Notes: generated by a model not told the origin, from the sequence alone. Numbered from the stretch's first letter, positions 39,915 to 51,097 are shown. The stretch: 64,000 nt of DNA from Micractinium sp. NFX-FRZ (GCA_029339195.1 JAPTJF010000257.1:23778-87777); one strand, 5' to 3'. Made by a program: numbers and translations.

Positions 39915-42667
39915 ATGCTCAGGTTCCTTGCACCCGCGCTGGCCACCGCCTCAGCGGCTAGTGCGCGTAGTGCATTTGCAGGCAACGCTTCTCAGATGCT
40001 GCGCGGCGCGCCGCGGCTGCAGCAGCAGCAGCGCGCCATTGCCGTCACCCCTGTCTGCATGGGACGGTAAGCCTGGCGCCTCGCAGCCAGCGGGCTTCAC
40101 TTGTGTAGAACAGATCGCCAATTGGGACAGCGAAGGACACTGTGGATGGTGATGCCCACGTGCTGGCTGGCGGCAGCGGCGGCAGGCGGCGGTGGCGGCA
40201 GCCGGCACTGCCAGTTGAGAGGCAACACAGCCGGCAGCTCAAGTGCGCCCATCCTTGCCTGCCTGCCTGCCCGTTGCTGCCCTGCAGGCGCAGCGCAAAA
40301 ATCGCCGGGCGCAAGGGCAAGGCGGATGCACAGGTGCGGCAACGCTGGGGCGGGAGGTGTGCAGCAGGCGCCGTCGGTGCCTACCCCTTCTGCATGGCAG
40401 CTCATCCCTGCCTTGCCTTCCCTCCTGCTGGTTCACATGAGCGCAGAAGTCCAAGCTGTACGGCAAGATCGGCAAGCAAATTGCACAGGCGGTGCGGCAG
40501 GGCGGGCCCGATGCGGTGGCCAACACGCGCCTGCGCGAGGCGCTGGCAGCCGCCAAGGTGGCACAGGTGAGGGCACTGTCGCAAGCACGGCACAGCACAG
40601 CATGGCATAGCCTAGCATACCTAAAATCATTGCATAGCGTTGAGACGCTGGCAGCCATTGATGCGGCACGTACAGTGCTGTCAACAGGGCTGCAGAAAAG
40701 TGCAGAGAGGGGCAGGGCAGGGGCTGCTCACAGCTGGACAAAGCAGGGGGTACAGCAGGTGTAGCCGCTCCGTGGCGCGCTGTCGCCTGCTGAATGCCGC
40801 TGCCGGGCGCTGCGAATGGGCAGGCAGAGAGGCGCGGTGCTCACCGCCCCCTCTCCTCTGCGCTCCCCCACCTGCCACCGCCGCGCCCTCCAATCCTGCG
40901 CAGCATGCCCTTTTCCCCTCCCATAACACGTAACCTTCCCCCCCTTTACCTTTTGTTCTGCGCAGGTCCCTGTGGACATCATTGAGCGCAACCTTAAGAA
41001 GGCTTCGGAGTCCAAGGCTGATTTCGCAGAGGTGTGTGCTCAAATCTGACAGGCTTTCTACCTGTGTTGGCGTCAATGGATGCCGCCGCCATGCCGCCAT
41101 GGCCGCTGCGCCGTGGCAACTTTGCGCAATGTGGAGCGCCGCATGCCTGGCTACCCCGCTTGGTGCCTGCTCGCAGTGCCCTGCCTCTTCACAAGGCCGA
41201 GTCCCTGGCCTCTCTGCCCTTCCTTGTTGCCTGGATCTCGTTATGTCTACGGCATCGGCGGCACCGGCTGTGTCATTGCGTGCCTTGCTTCCAACCCCTA
41301 CTGAACGTTCTTCTAAACGTTCTCTTCCTGGCTGCCCTCCCCTCCTCATCACCGTTGCAGATGACTTACGAGGCCTACGGCATCGGCGGCACCGGGTTTG
41401 TGATTGAGTGCCTTACCGACAACGTCAACCGCTCAGCCTCTGACGTCAAGGCGGCCATCACCAAGGCGGGCGGCAAGGTGCGGCAAAGCTAGTTCACCGT
41501 CCTCCCTGCCGGGCAGTGCGTGGGGGGCGGTGTGAGACTGCGTGTGTTACAGAGGCAGCCACCGCCACGGCAGGGGGCAAGGTACAGCCCCGGGGGGCAG
41601 CATGGGACAGAAGGGTGCCATAGAGACAGTGCTTGCACCTCCAGGCCCCTGGGTCTGTGATCCAAACCCTCTCAACAGTGCTCCGGTAGCTGGCCCCGGT
41701 ACACCTGTGCTGTTCACTTCCCCGCGCCACAGCTTGGCCCCCTGGCTCTGCCCTGCCCACATCCCTTCCTACTGACCCCTGCCCTGCCCCTGCCTCACAC
41801 CCTCCCATGCTCCCCCCAGGTGGCCGACCCCGGCAGCGTGCTGTTCAACTTCCAGCGGCAGGGGCTGGTGATGGTGGACGCCAGCGAGGGCGAGGACAAG
41901 GCGTTTGAGGCGGCCATGGAGGCGGGGGCGGCCGACGTCCTGCCGGCGACGGATGAGGACGGCACCGTGGTGGGCTTCAAGGTGCGCAGGGGGTTGGGAG
42001 GCGGGTGACGTAGTGGGGGGAGGTTGCGGGGAAGTCAACGGGGGAGTGGGGGCGGGCGGGGCAGAGGAAACAGGTGCATCAATCTGAGCTGTTGCTTGTT
42101 CGCTGCGGGCGCTGACCGCTGTCGAAGGCTGTCAGGGCGCCGTGTGGCTTGACGGTTGATTCAATCTGAGCTGTGACGTGTCCCGCACCCTGCAGTTGCT
42201 GACCGCTGAGGAGGGCTCTGGTGCCTTGTGGCTTGGGAGTCGCTTCACTTGTGAACTTTGACAAATTGAGCGTTGCTGTCCCTGCAGGTGCTCACTGCTG
42301 TGGAGGACTATGGCGCCGTGAGCAGCAGCCTGGCTGAGCAGGGGATCAAGGTGCAGCCGGAGGCCTCGGGCCTCGTCTACGTGCCCATGGTGCAGCAGGT
42401 AGGGGCGGCGGGGGCAATGCAGGCGCTTCAGGAATGGTTTCTGGCGTGTGGGGGATATGGTCATCAGGTCGGCCAGCAGTGGGCGGAGTGCAGGAGGGCG
42501 GCAGGCCGCCGACACCAGCTGTGTTCACTCGTGCACCGTCGCCCCCGCGTGTGTGTGTGCAGGAGGTTGATGACGACCAGTTCGAGGGCAACGAGGCGCT
42601 GCTGGAGCGGCTGCTGGCGGTGGATGACGTGGACGCTGTGTACACCACCGTTGCGGGGCTGGAATGA
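39915..42667 (+). CDS. YebC/TACO1-family organellar translation factor
   Basis: Eight exons: 39915-40066, 40288-40333, 40447-40566, 40966-41031, 41361-41477, 41820-41981, 42288-42398 and 42563-42667, giving 292 residues. A ~45-residue targeting presequence ([20 protein letters not shown]...) is followed by the full YebC fold. Visible motifs are [89 protein letters not shown] and EEVDDD-like ends ([13 protein letters not shown]). YebC/TACO1 proteins aid translation of proline-rich or specific organellar messages. The presequence points to plastid or mitochondrion but does not decide between them. The introns before exons 5 and 7 hold ghost exon starts. Confidence 0.95.
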
Positions 42668-43240
42668 GGGGCGCGCAACAACTTGAAAACACCCATGCTC
42701 GGCCTGGAGTCAGGGATGCACGCACATGCTTTGTGCAACTGTCGACCCGACTCGAATGCACCGAGGCACCGCACCCGACTCCTTACCCCACGTGCTGCTG
42801 TTGCCGCCTTTGCTGTCTTTCAAGTACTGTGCTAGGCTCTGACCTGCGCTGCTATTCCGATTCTTGCCGGCGCGCGCTGCCAGGTGCGGCGCCGCCCTGG
42901 TGCAGCCCAGCCCCTGACAGCCACGCGCCTGGACCCTTGCTCCACTGCTCCCCCGTGTCTTAATGCTCCCGCTGCTGCTGCTGCTGCTGCTGCTTCTCAA
43001 TTGTGCCCGCTCCCTGCTGCGCTCAACCCTTGCTGCTCGCCCTCCCTGCATCCCCCATTCTTGCCATTCTTTCATGCCCTTCATTCATGTCAAATGGACC
43101 ACTCGCATGCCTATCCAATCACAAGGTCAAAGGTCAGAGTTGATCATCAGCTGTCAAGTGCCGCATGCTGGGTTCCACATGTGGGGTCTTCCATCTGGGG
43201 CCCTGCATCGCCCCCGCTGCCCGCCGCTCTTCCGCGCTCC
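42668..43240. other. Convergent intergenic
   Basis: 3' regions of the YebC (+) and ubiquitin-like (-) genes. A CTG-triplet run lies at 42969-42993. No gene seen. Confidence 0.5.
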
Positions 43241-44039
43241 TCAGCCCTCGTGCGGCCCCAGGATGCGCCGCCCCTCTGGCGTCTCCACCACGGGCGGAAA
43301 GTAGTCGGGCTCCTCTGTCAGGTCATACCCCTACAGGGAGGCAGGGCAGATGTGGGTTTTGTTTCCCTACCCAGTGCAGTTCCCCCGCCTGCTGGCGCCA
43401 GCGCAGCGCACGGTCAGCAAGAACCCATGTGCAGGTGGCACCCCAAAAATGCCTGATCAGCAACCCCGCCACCCACCCCTTTTCCCCAGCCTAGAGGTCG
43501 CCCAGCCCAGCCCAGCGCACCGTCAGCGAGAAGCCAGTGTGCAGGCTGAGCTCCAGTAGTGTCTTGCCGTCGTAAGCCGCCGTCAGCTCCTTGCTCTGCC
43601 AGAACAGCAGCAGCTTGTCTTCGGGCACCCCCAGCTTCGTGGCAGCTGCGGCCTTGATGTCCTTCACCGTCTGCTCGTACTTGATGCTGCGCAGAGAGGC
43701 ACAGGGGACAGGGAAAGCACCACGAGGGCTGCTCAGTTGGTTGGCACACCCGCTGGTTTGTGTGGCAGCATGCTGAGGGTGGCTATACTCGATGCTGCAG
43801 AAGAGGGGCAGGCACCAATATACCAGTGCAGGTCTGAAACTAGGATTCGTCTGAGGGGTGAAGCATAGCTGGTTGGGTTGCCAGTCAGCCATGCACCCGC
43901 CCCCCCAGGCGGCGCACCGGACGTCGCAGACGGCGGGCGGGTAGGCCTTGCCACGGCGCACTACCACAAAGATCTGGTTGCCCGCTGCGTTGGCTGCAAA
44001 ACACGCGGGGGAGAACACCATGTATGCTTGAGTTGGCAT
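43241..44039 (-). CDS. Small ubiquitin-like-domain protein
   Basis: Three exons: 44039-43918, 43686-43521 and 43330-43241, giving 125 residues. The chain reads as a beta-grasp ubiquitin-like fold: IFVVVRRGKAYPP (strands 1-2), TVKDIKAAAATKLGVPEDKL (helix), LLLFWQSKELTAAYDGKTLL (strands 3-4, the FxGKxL-like stretch) and ELSLHTGFSLT (strand 5). A short tail follows (YDLTEEPDYFPPVVETPEGR) ending LGPHEG. There is no C-terminal di-glycine for conjugation, so it is a ubiquitin-like adaptor rather than a modifier. The start is uncertain: MPTQAYM (44039), MVFSPAC (44021), or an upstream exon joined at the acceptor near 43996. Confidence 0.65.
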
Positions 44040-44595
44040 TCATAAGTCCCTGTCTGAAACACGCTGCATGCATGGCACAGGCAGCGGGTGGCACCAGAAG
44101 CGGCGGCGGTGGCGGCGGCGGCAGCGTGGTGGCGAGTGGGAGGGCAAAGCGCATCATTGCCGCAGGTAGCGGACACCCGAGTCGCTTGAAAGAGCTGAAT
44201 ATCCTGCGAAGGCACGGATACAGGCGCAGAACCCGAACAGACGCGCGGCCCCTGAGCTTGCCGGGCCTCGAGCTTTGGCGCACCCATTTCTCCAGTGACT
44301 CGCGCTGCAACCCTCTCGAATGAGCCACCTGCTGCAGCAAAGCTTGGCCAGTCTGGAGGAAGATGTGGGATGTGGCTATGGGAGCCGGCTGGTCACACCC
44401 TTCACCTCTTGGCGGCCTCCATGCCCAGAGGTCTTGATAATGCCAGTGCAAGGCGACTGAGGATTGCAACTAAATTACAGAACGAGCACGGGAATGTAGT
44501 GGAGAAAATTACACAGGAATTGTATGAGGGGAAAGAATCAATGCAGGGCTTCAGTCACGAATCACACACGCCCACGCCCTCAGCAGCGACCGCCG
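44040..44595. other. Intergenic: ubiquitin-like gene promoter, Mpv17 3'UTR
   Basis: Both genes run leftwards. Minus-strand TGTAA copies at 44475-44479 and 44509-44513 could serve Mpv17. A short GGC-triplet run lies at 44101-44120. Confidence 0.5.
44509..44513 (-). terminator. Possible TGTAA poly(A) signal of the Mpv17 gene
   Basis: This minus-strand TGTAA lies about 85 nt past the Mpv17-family stop codon. A second copy is at 44475-44479. The spacing is plausible for a green alga. Confidence 0.45.
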
Positions 44596-47278
44596 CTATA
44601 TCTTGGCCTCCTTGGCTCCCTGCTGCGCGCGAGCCTTGGAGCCGTGGGCACTGCCGCCGCCATGGCCGCCGCTGCTGCTGCCATGGCCGTGGCTGCTGCT
44701 GCCGTGGCCGCCGCTGCTGCTGCCTGCCGCCACCGCCTCCATCCCCAGCCGCTCTGCAAGCCCCGGGAAGTAGCGGGGGAACCAGCCGTCGTTGGAGCGC
44801 GTCCAGCTCATGAAGGAGGCGTCTGCAGGGGAGGGGAGGGAAGGCAAGGGCAGGAAGAGCAAGGGGCGTGTGTGTGTGGTGGCAGCTGAGGCAGGAAGTG
44901 GGGTGAGGCTGGCCCAGGATGAGGCTGGTCAGGGGTATTTGTTGGTTGTGACTTCCCTGCTGCCACCCTTTCTGCCGGTGAATGCGGGCGAGAGCGCAGC
45001 ACAGCATGCAGGCGTCCCCGGTGAACAGGCAGGACGCCCCCACCCACCTAGTATGGTGAAGCTGCAAGGAGGAAGGGAGGGAGGGAGGGAGGGAGGAAGC
45101 GGTGAGGCAGCAAGTGGGGTGGGGTCAGTCAGGCATGAGTGTGTTGCTTACAACTCCCCTGCTGCCACCCTCTCTGCTGGTCCGTGCGTCGAGGGGCGCA
45201 GCGCAGCATGCTGCCGAGGAGCGCAGCGCAGCAGAGCATGCTGGAGTCCACAATGAACTTGGAACACCAGGTCACCGCCACCCACCTGTTGACCACCAGC
45301 AGCTGGAACTCCACGGGCACCATCTTGAAGTTGACCGCCTGGCAGGCAGGCAGGGGAGGGAAGGAGAGGAGCAGGGCAAGTTGGGGCGGGGCCAGCCACC
45401 GCATGTTGGCCACCCGCAGAGTGCATGTATTCACCGGCAGCACCACGTGTAATTCACAGGCAGCACCAGGTGTAATTCACCGGCAGCACCAGGTGTGGTG
45501 CAGTGCAGTGGCTGCCCCTCCAGCGCAGGCGCGGCGGCCCCTCACCTGCACGAACGGCCAGATGAAGAGCTCCGCGCTGAAGGTGGGCCAGAAGTCGCGG
45601 CGCAGCTTGTCAGCCATCTCCTGCATGCCGCCGCCCTCCAGCGCCGTCATGTAGGTGAAGTAGCCTGCACAGGGTGTTTCCAGCGCAAGGGGAGGGTGCA
45701 TGTTAGAGAAGTAGCCTGCACAGGGTGTTTCCANNNNNNNNNNNNNNNNNNNNNNNNNNNNNNNNNNNNNNNNNNNNNNNNNNNNNNNNNNNNNNNNNNN
45801 NNNNNNNNNNNNNNNNNNNNNNNNNNNNNNNNNGGGTGTTTCCAGCGCAAGGGGAGGGTGCATGTTAGAGAAGTAGCCTGCACAGGGTGTTTCCAGCGCA
45901 AGGGGAGGGTCCATGTTAGAGAAGTAGCCTGCACAGGGTGTTTCCAGCACAAGGGGAGGGACAGGGTCGAGGACAGGGGCGGGGGCGGTGCACAGCGTGA
46001 GGGTGAGGCAGGGCAAAGGGTGCAGCAGGGGGAGCAGCGGGGCAACTTGGTGGCAGCTTGGCAGCACGCTGGGGGGACGGCAGCATAGTGTAATGCGGCC
46101 ACTGGGCAGGGTACTACTGAGCAGCAGCAACACGTCCATTGTGACCACGTCACACGCTAAAAAGCGACCACCCAAGTTCCAGCTTCCTCCCGCTCAGTGG
46201 CAGGAAAGAGAAGCTGCCCCACGCGCACACGTGTCCACACTAGAAAGGAGGTAGAGGCGCACCTGCCACATGTATCGGGCCAAAGACCGCCGTGTCTGCC
46301 ACCACCTGTGGAGGCGAGCAGTGTAGCAGAGCACAGATGTGAGGCAGCAAGCAGGGATCACAGGCTGGCAGGGAAGTGGGCAGAGAGGGACTGTTGCTTG
46401 CCCATGTGCAGGCTGTGCAGCAGGGCCGTCTGCCAGGCGGGCGCGCCTCTTCCCCCACTGCTCCTCTGTCAGCTTCCTGCACCTCTGGCGCAACTCTGCT
46501 GGCCACTGATACATTGGCACAGGTGGCCCCTATAGCAGCACGGCAATCTTGGCACAGGTGGCCCCCATAAATTCAATCTTGGCACAGGTGGCCCCTATAG
46601 CAGCCTGACACGCAGGTGCCGCTGACACACAAGGAGCCACTCCCCTTGGCGCTGAGGAAGGCCAGGCCGCCGTGCCGCTGCTGTCTAGCATTCCTCCACC
46701 CGTCCAGAGCCCCCTGGCAGCACCAATAGCACACTCAACGGCACAACCAGGCGTCCGCACATCATGTCACATTTGGGGCACCGCCTGCTCACCTTTGCAC
46801 CAATGAAGGCCGCGGTGCCTGGCGTGAGCACAGCGCGGGCCGCACGGTCCAGCGCTATGTACCAGCTGTGGCCCACTGGCCCCACAAAGGCCGCTCCGTA
46901 GGCAGCGGTGAGAGCGCAGCGGCGCGCGTCAAAGGGCCCCTTCTCAAACCGCTGCGCCAGCACATCGCCCGCCGCCCTGCATCATGGCGGGGAGTCAAGT
47001 GGCAGGCTGAAGGGCTGGGCGCGGCGGCAAGGTGCCAACATACAATGAATAGCCGCATTCTACGTCCAGGACAGCAGATAGACATTCTCAACATAAGAAG
47101 CCAACACAGCGGCGCAGACCAGGCGACAGGAGAGCAGGCGGCAGGCAGCAGGCTGAGGCATGCAAAGGCACGCGACTCACCACAAAGCCCCGGTGGTGAC
47201 AATCTGCGTGCGCCAGGGGTTCTGCTTCAGCTGCCTTGAGTAGGAGCTGAAGGCTCTGGATAACAGGCGCCCGGCCAT
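44596..47278 (-). CDS. Mpv17/PMP22-family membrane protein
   Basis: Seven exons: 47278-47181, 46976-46793, 46305-46263, 45664-45546, 45338-45286, 45061-45048 (a 14-nt microexon) and 44822-44596, about 245 residues. The family pattern is clear: LLSRAFSSYSRQLKQNPWRT start, GALWAAGDVLAQRF, AFVGPVGHSWYIALDRA, ADTAVFGPIHVAGYF, KLRRDFWPTFSAELFIWPFVQ and NFKMVPVEFQLLVVNSFTIL, then FMSWTRSNDGWFPRYFPGL. Four membrane segments are expected, in the mitochondrial inner, peroxisomal or chloroplast membrane. The Gly/Ser/His-rich tail (SSSGGHGSSSHGHG) after residue ~195 is an algal addition. The intron between exons 3 and 4 contains an assembly gap inside a minisatellite. Confidence 0.93.
45664..45955. repeat. 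Minisatellite built from the exon 4 acceptor edge
   Basis: A unit of about 51 bp contains GAAGTAGCCTGCACAGGG and TTTCCAGCGCAAGGGGAGGG. It is repeated at least four times on the two sides of the gap. The GTAGCCTGCACAG part is the real splice acceptor edge of Mpv17 exon 4 on the minus strand, so the array is a tandem amplification of that junction. Confidence 0.9.
45734..45833. other. Assembly gap (100 N)
   Basis: Exactly 100 N, the conventional placeholder for unknown length, lie inside the minisatellite. The true copy number, and so the intron length, is not known. Reading frames that run through it are meaningless. Confidence 0.99.
46515..46612. repeat. Three-copy tandem repeat in an Mpv17 intron
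   Basis: The string TTGGCACAGGTGGCCCC is followed by TATAGCAGC (or CATAAATTC) and occurs at about 46513, 46549 and 46577. It lies in the intron between exons 2 and 3 of the Mpv17-family gene. Confidence 0.8.
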
Positions 47279-47731
47279 GGCTATCTTGCGCTTGCAGCGG
47301 CAGCGGCGGCGGCGGCGAGTTGGGCAAGCTGCCGGTCCCTGCAGCAGGGGCGATGGCTAGGTTCCGGGCAACCTGGCGCGAATGTGGTGCCGCTGGGCTA
47401 GAGGGTGAGTGCAGAAGCGGAGAGGCCAGGGGCAGGGCTCACATGCACAGGTGCCCAAGAAGCAAGAGGGTCGAGCGTGCGCCGGTAGTATATATATGCT
47501 ATAGACAACAAACAACAATTCACCTTCTGGGCGTGTGATGGGCCAGCACGACAGCCACCAGCTGGCGCCAACTCGCCGATGAATCTTCCGCAGCAACAGC
47601 TCGGGTTCTGACGTCCGTGAATTGCAGTTCAAAAGGATCCCTTCCTCTCAAACAGTGGCACGCCATATTTCAGTCGGCCGCTCCACGGCTGTCGACGGTT
47701 AGCTGCACCTGTCGCGGAAGCGGGCGGCAGG
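47279..47731. promoter_or_regulatory. Divergent promoter region, Mpv17 / calcineurin B
   Basis: 453 bp between divergent start codons. An alternating TATATATATGC stretch at about 47489-47500 is the only AT-rich core-like element. Confidence 0.5.
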
Positions 47732-48708
47732 ATGGGCAATCTACAAAGCTTGGACAACCGCAGCGCTGGGCTGAGCAAGGCGGAGCTCGAGCGGATGGAG
47801 CGCAGGTGGGTGGGTGGCGGCGGGTGGCGGGCGGTGGCGGCGGCAACAGCTGCGCAAGCAGTGGGTGCACAGCACAGCCATCGTCTGGCTCGTGAGCAGG
47901 GGTATCGTGTTCAACACCGTGACGCCCTTAAGGCCTTCCGACTGCGCCCTGTTGCTGCCCTCCTGCTGCTGCCGCCGGCAGGCTCAAGCGGCTGGGGCGG
48001 GGCGAGAAGGAGCTGGCACGCTCCGACTTCCAGATGATCCCCGAGCTGGCGGGCAACCCCTTCCTGCCACGCATCTTCGAGATGTATGACGCAGACGGCG
48101 ACGGCTACATGGGTGCTGCCGATTTGCGGGCGCTGCTGGAGTCGCTGACACGGCTGGCAAATGAGGAGGAGCGCTATCAGTGTGGGTGCCGGGGGCGGGC
48201 GGGCAGAGGGCTTGCCATGCTGCACGAATGTGTGTATGGAGTGTCTGCTGTGCTGTATCTGTGTGAAGGCCGCCAGTTCTCTGGCATGCCGAGGAGCCAC
48301 GCTGCCAGTGTGGTGCTGGGCCCTGTAGGGGCTGGGTGTGATGAAGCGGGAGCCTGAACCCTCGTGCACTGTGACCTCCTTCCTGCACACCTCTTGGCTG
48401 CCCCCTCCACTTTCTCTACTATGATTCGTCATCCCATTTTCACATGCTGATCCCCCTGCGCATCACCCCCTGCAGTCGCCTTTCGCATCTATGACGCAGA
48501 CGACGACGGCTTTGTCTCCCGCGCCGACCTACTGCGCCAGCTGGCCGCCACCAACCGGCGCGGGCTGAGCGGCGCGCAGCTGGAGCAGATTGTGGCGCAC
48601 ACAGTGGCAGCGTACGACACTGATGGAGATGGGCAGCTGTGCTATAGCGAGTTCAGGGCTCTGCTGAGCGCATCCAGCACGGAGCGCCATAAGTCGCTCA
48701 ACTTCTGA
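47732..48708 (+). CDS. CNB: Calcineurin B regulatory subunit
   Basis: Three exons: 47732-47805, 47982-48181 and 48476-48708, giving 168 residues (animal CNB is 170). It starts MGNLQSLD, with Gly2 for N-myristoylation. EF-hand 1 has lost its loop (RLGRGEKELARSDF). EF-hands 2-4 are intact: DADGDGYMGAAD, DADDDGFVSRAD and DTDGDGQLCYSE. The RYQFAFRIYD linker and GLSGAQLEQIVAHTV helix follow CNB order, from family knowledge. It would confer calcium control on a calcineurin A phosphatase. CHP/CIB proteins or land-plant CBL are less likely alternatives given the length and start. Confidence 0.85.
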
Positions 48709-49201
48709 GGAAGACGTCCGGGCCGCCCGCCCACATGCCGCGCCGCAGCTGGCCTGCCGACCAGCTGTTGCAGGGGCGGCTGCCATGTGCACTCCGCAGA
48801 GCGTAGTTGTCTATTATTGCCGCTCTGTGTTAAGGTGCCTGTACCAATCTCTGTCCCACACCTTCCTGCTGCCCACTTGTCTCCGCTGTCCACACTGTCC
48901 TGCTCCTTCCGTCGATGCCTCTTTGCTCTGTCTCCATGCTGACCCTGTTGATAATGACAAGTTATCTTAAATTTAATGTTATCTATGATGCAGCAATAGT
49001 CCTGCAACCATTCATCAGCATGCGGGGCCCAGGTGACAGGCGCGGTCGACGCTCTGCCTGCTACGTCCACTGCTGCTGCTGCTGGCGCCTCTGCCGCCTC
49101 ACTGCCGCCATTGTGTCGCCAAGAGCGTCCCTTTACTGCATCTCTCGCAGCCTGCATCTCGCACACGGTGCACAGGTTGCTTGAAGCAAAGGGTTCGCGA
49201 T
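48709..49201. other. Intergenic, calcineurin B 3'UTR and small-gene promoter
   Basis: Tandem same-strand spacing. A notably AT-rich patch lies at 48950-48995, with a CTG-triplet run just after 49060. No coding motif. Confidence 0.5.
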
Positions 49202-49597
49202 ATGGGCGCAGGTTCTGACAGCATGCTGCCTGCACAGAGGAGACAAGCGCCTTGGCACAAAATGTTCCCTTTGCTCTATGCCCCGGTAAGCGCTATGCCC
49301 GCCAGCAGCGCGCCTTGTGGCCCTGTGCCGCTGGCGCCGCCCTTGCCCGCTCGCAGGCACCGCCGCCACTGCCTGCGAGTATCGCGCGGTGCATGAATAG
49401 CTTGCACCAAGAGATGCCGCACACGATAGCCTGCTGTCCTGCCCTCCTCCGTGACGGCTGTGCAGGTGCTCTACACGCTACGCTTTGCGCTCAAGGGGCG
49501 TGTGCAGCCGGCGACGCAGCACCGCATCTTCATCGGCGCCACTGTGGCAGCGCTGGCGCACGCGGGCTTCGTGATGAGTTCAGACAGCACGATGTGA
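49202..49597 (+). CDS. 71-residue small membrane protein, unknown
   Basis: Two exons, 49202-49285 and 49466-49597, join in phase with canonical GT-AG ends. The chain has MFPLLYAPVLYTLRFALKG, then RVQPATQHRIFIGATVAALA with HAGFVMSSDSTM at the end. One hydrophobic helix (IFIGATVAALAHAGFVM) is likely, with a basic amphipathic segment before it. The start may instead be the internal ATG at 49262 (51 residues), since the first 20 residues look like leader sequence. I do not recognise the family. The clean splice and good composition argue that it is real. Confidence 0.6.
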
Positions 49598-50147
49598 CGG
49601 CACTGCAGCTGCATACTGTGGCTGCGACCGCACTGCTTGACGCCGGCATAACATAGGAACTGAGCAGCCAGGTATTGTTCAGTGACTGCTACCCCAGCCC
49701 CGTGCCTACCGTATGCACGGCACCCCTCCCGACAAACTCCGTCCGGCTATGACTGGCCCTTTTGCTAAACCATTGTGCTGCGACTTGTCTGGCTTTTAAG
49801 TTTGCTGCTCACCGCATCCCTTCTGACATTCGTGTGTGTATTGACGTCTTGCTGTGCCACCAGCTGGCCTGCCCCCAGCCTGCATGACTGTGGCCCCACG
49901 TGAACCTGCTGCCCCTCTTGCCCCGGGCCGAACTGAACCGGCTTGCTTGCCATTCTCTCACGCCTGCTTTACACGCTCCGTCAGCATTCTATGCCCCACA
50001 ATGAACAACAAAAGAATAACTGTCAGCACACTACACCTCAACAGATAGAACACATCCATAGCTGTCCACCTCACCGCGCAACGTGGCCTGCCGGTCGTGC
50101 CCTGGCCGGTGCCCCCGTGGGCACCCCACTTAACGGCGCCAAGCCGC
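49598..50147. other. Convergent intergenic
   Basis: 3' regions of the 71-residue gene (+) and the unknown gene (-). Lower in GC than its surroundings (49640-50050). Nothing recognised. Confidence 0.5.
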
Positions 50148-50899
50148 TCAGCTGCCCCCCGCCGCCGGCTTGCCGTGCGCCCCGCGGCGCAGCGCCGCGT
50201 CGCGCGCCGACGCCTCCATGTACGCCGAGTGCGCGTCCCGCCGGCGGTGGTGCTGCGTGTCCAGCTCCCCCGCGCTGCGCATGGCCGCTATGGCAGCCTG
50301 ACTGTAGCCGTAGTCTGCCTTGGAGCGGCTGGAGGCGTAGGCCACTGAGCCAGAGGCCATGCCAGAGGAGAGGGAGGACCAGAGAGTGGCGCTGATGGTG
50401 CGCATCTGCGCCCGCAACCGCGCCTCCTCCTCCGCATCTGCTGCCGCCCCCTCGCCCCGCTGCCCCGCCTGCCCCGCCGCCGTCTCTTGCTCCTGGCCCT
50501 GCTGCGCCGCTGCGTCCGTGCCGGCGTCAGCGTCCCCCACTGACCCCCGGTGCGCCGCCAGCAGCCAGGCCATGTGCCGCTCCACTGCTGCATCGTGCAC
50601 TCCAGCGGCGGCATTGGCGGCGGGGCTGCAGCTGTCCCCCGCCTCAGGCTCCTCGGGCAGCACGATGCGGCCCAGCTCGATTTGCTTCTCCAGCATGCGG
50701 TGCAGCGTCCTGCAGGGCAGTGAGCCAGTCAAGGGGCAGCCATGTGGACATGGGGCTGGCGGTTGGCCGCCACTCCTCTTAGCCCGCTCATACCGGTAAC
50801 TTGCCTCTCCTCCTTCTTGATGGTCTCCGCGATTGCCGCTGACTTTTGCGCGTTGAGGAAGCCGGCACGGCCGCCGCCGCCGTCCCCTTTGGCCGGCAT
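50148..50899 (-). CDS. Uncharacterised Ala-rich protein with helical N-terminus
   Basis: Two exons, 50899-50805 and 50709-50148, give 218 residues. The intron must start with GC: joining at AG|GCAAGT gives the open frame, whereas the nearby GT gives the wrong phase. The start is MPAKGDGGGGRAGFLNAQKS, followed by a charged helix (AAIAETIKKEERTLHRMLEK and QIELGRIVLPEEPE). The middle is Ala/Gln/Glu-rich, with EEEARLRAQMRTISATLW. The end (YGYSQAAIAAMRSAGELDTQ) is followed by RRRDAHSAYMEASARDAAL. No known domain. It starts 198 bp from the divergent splicing factor gene. Confidence 0.72.
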
Positions 50900-51097
50900 T
50901 GTCGGAGAGGCGTTTGTTTGATATCCTGACAAGCTGGGTTGATGTCGAGGTGGCTGAAGACTGTCAGTGGCAGCTGGGAGTCGCTGAAAGCATGCTGGGC
51001 ATGACCTGTACCCAGTTTCCCTGCTGGCTTGCTGCCATCGCGTTGTTCTCCGCTCTGACAGCCATCGGCTACAGTCACAGCAGCTCGACACCGCACC
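50900..51097. promoter_or_regulatory. Short bidirectional promoter, unknown gene / BCAS2
   Basis: 198 bp lie between divergent start codons, too short for two independent classical promoters. No TATA box seen. Confidence 0.5.

Noticed and set aside
45477..46175. Open frames spanning the 100-N gap
   Set aside because: They read through unknown sequence and minisatellite repeats. Only 45546-45664 is a real exon.
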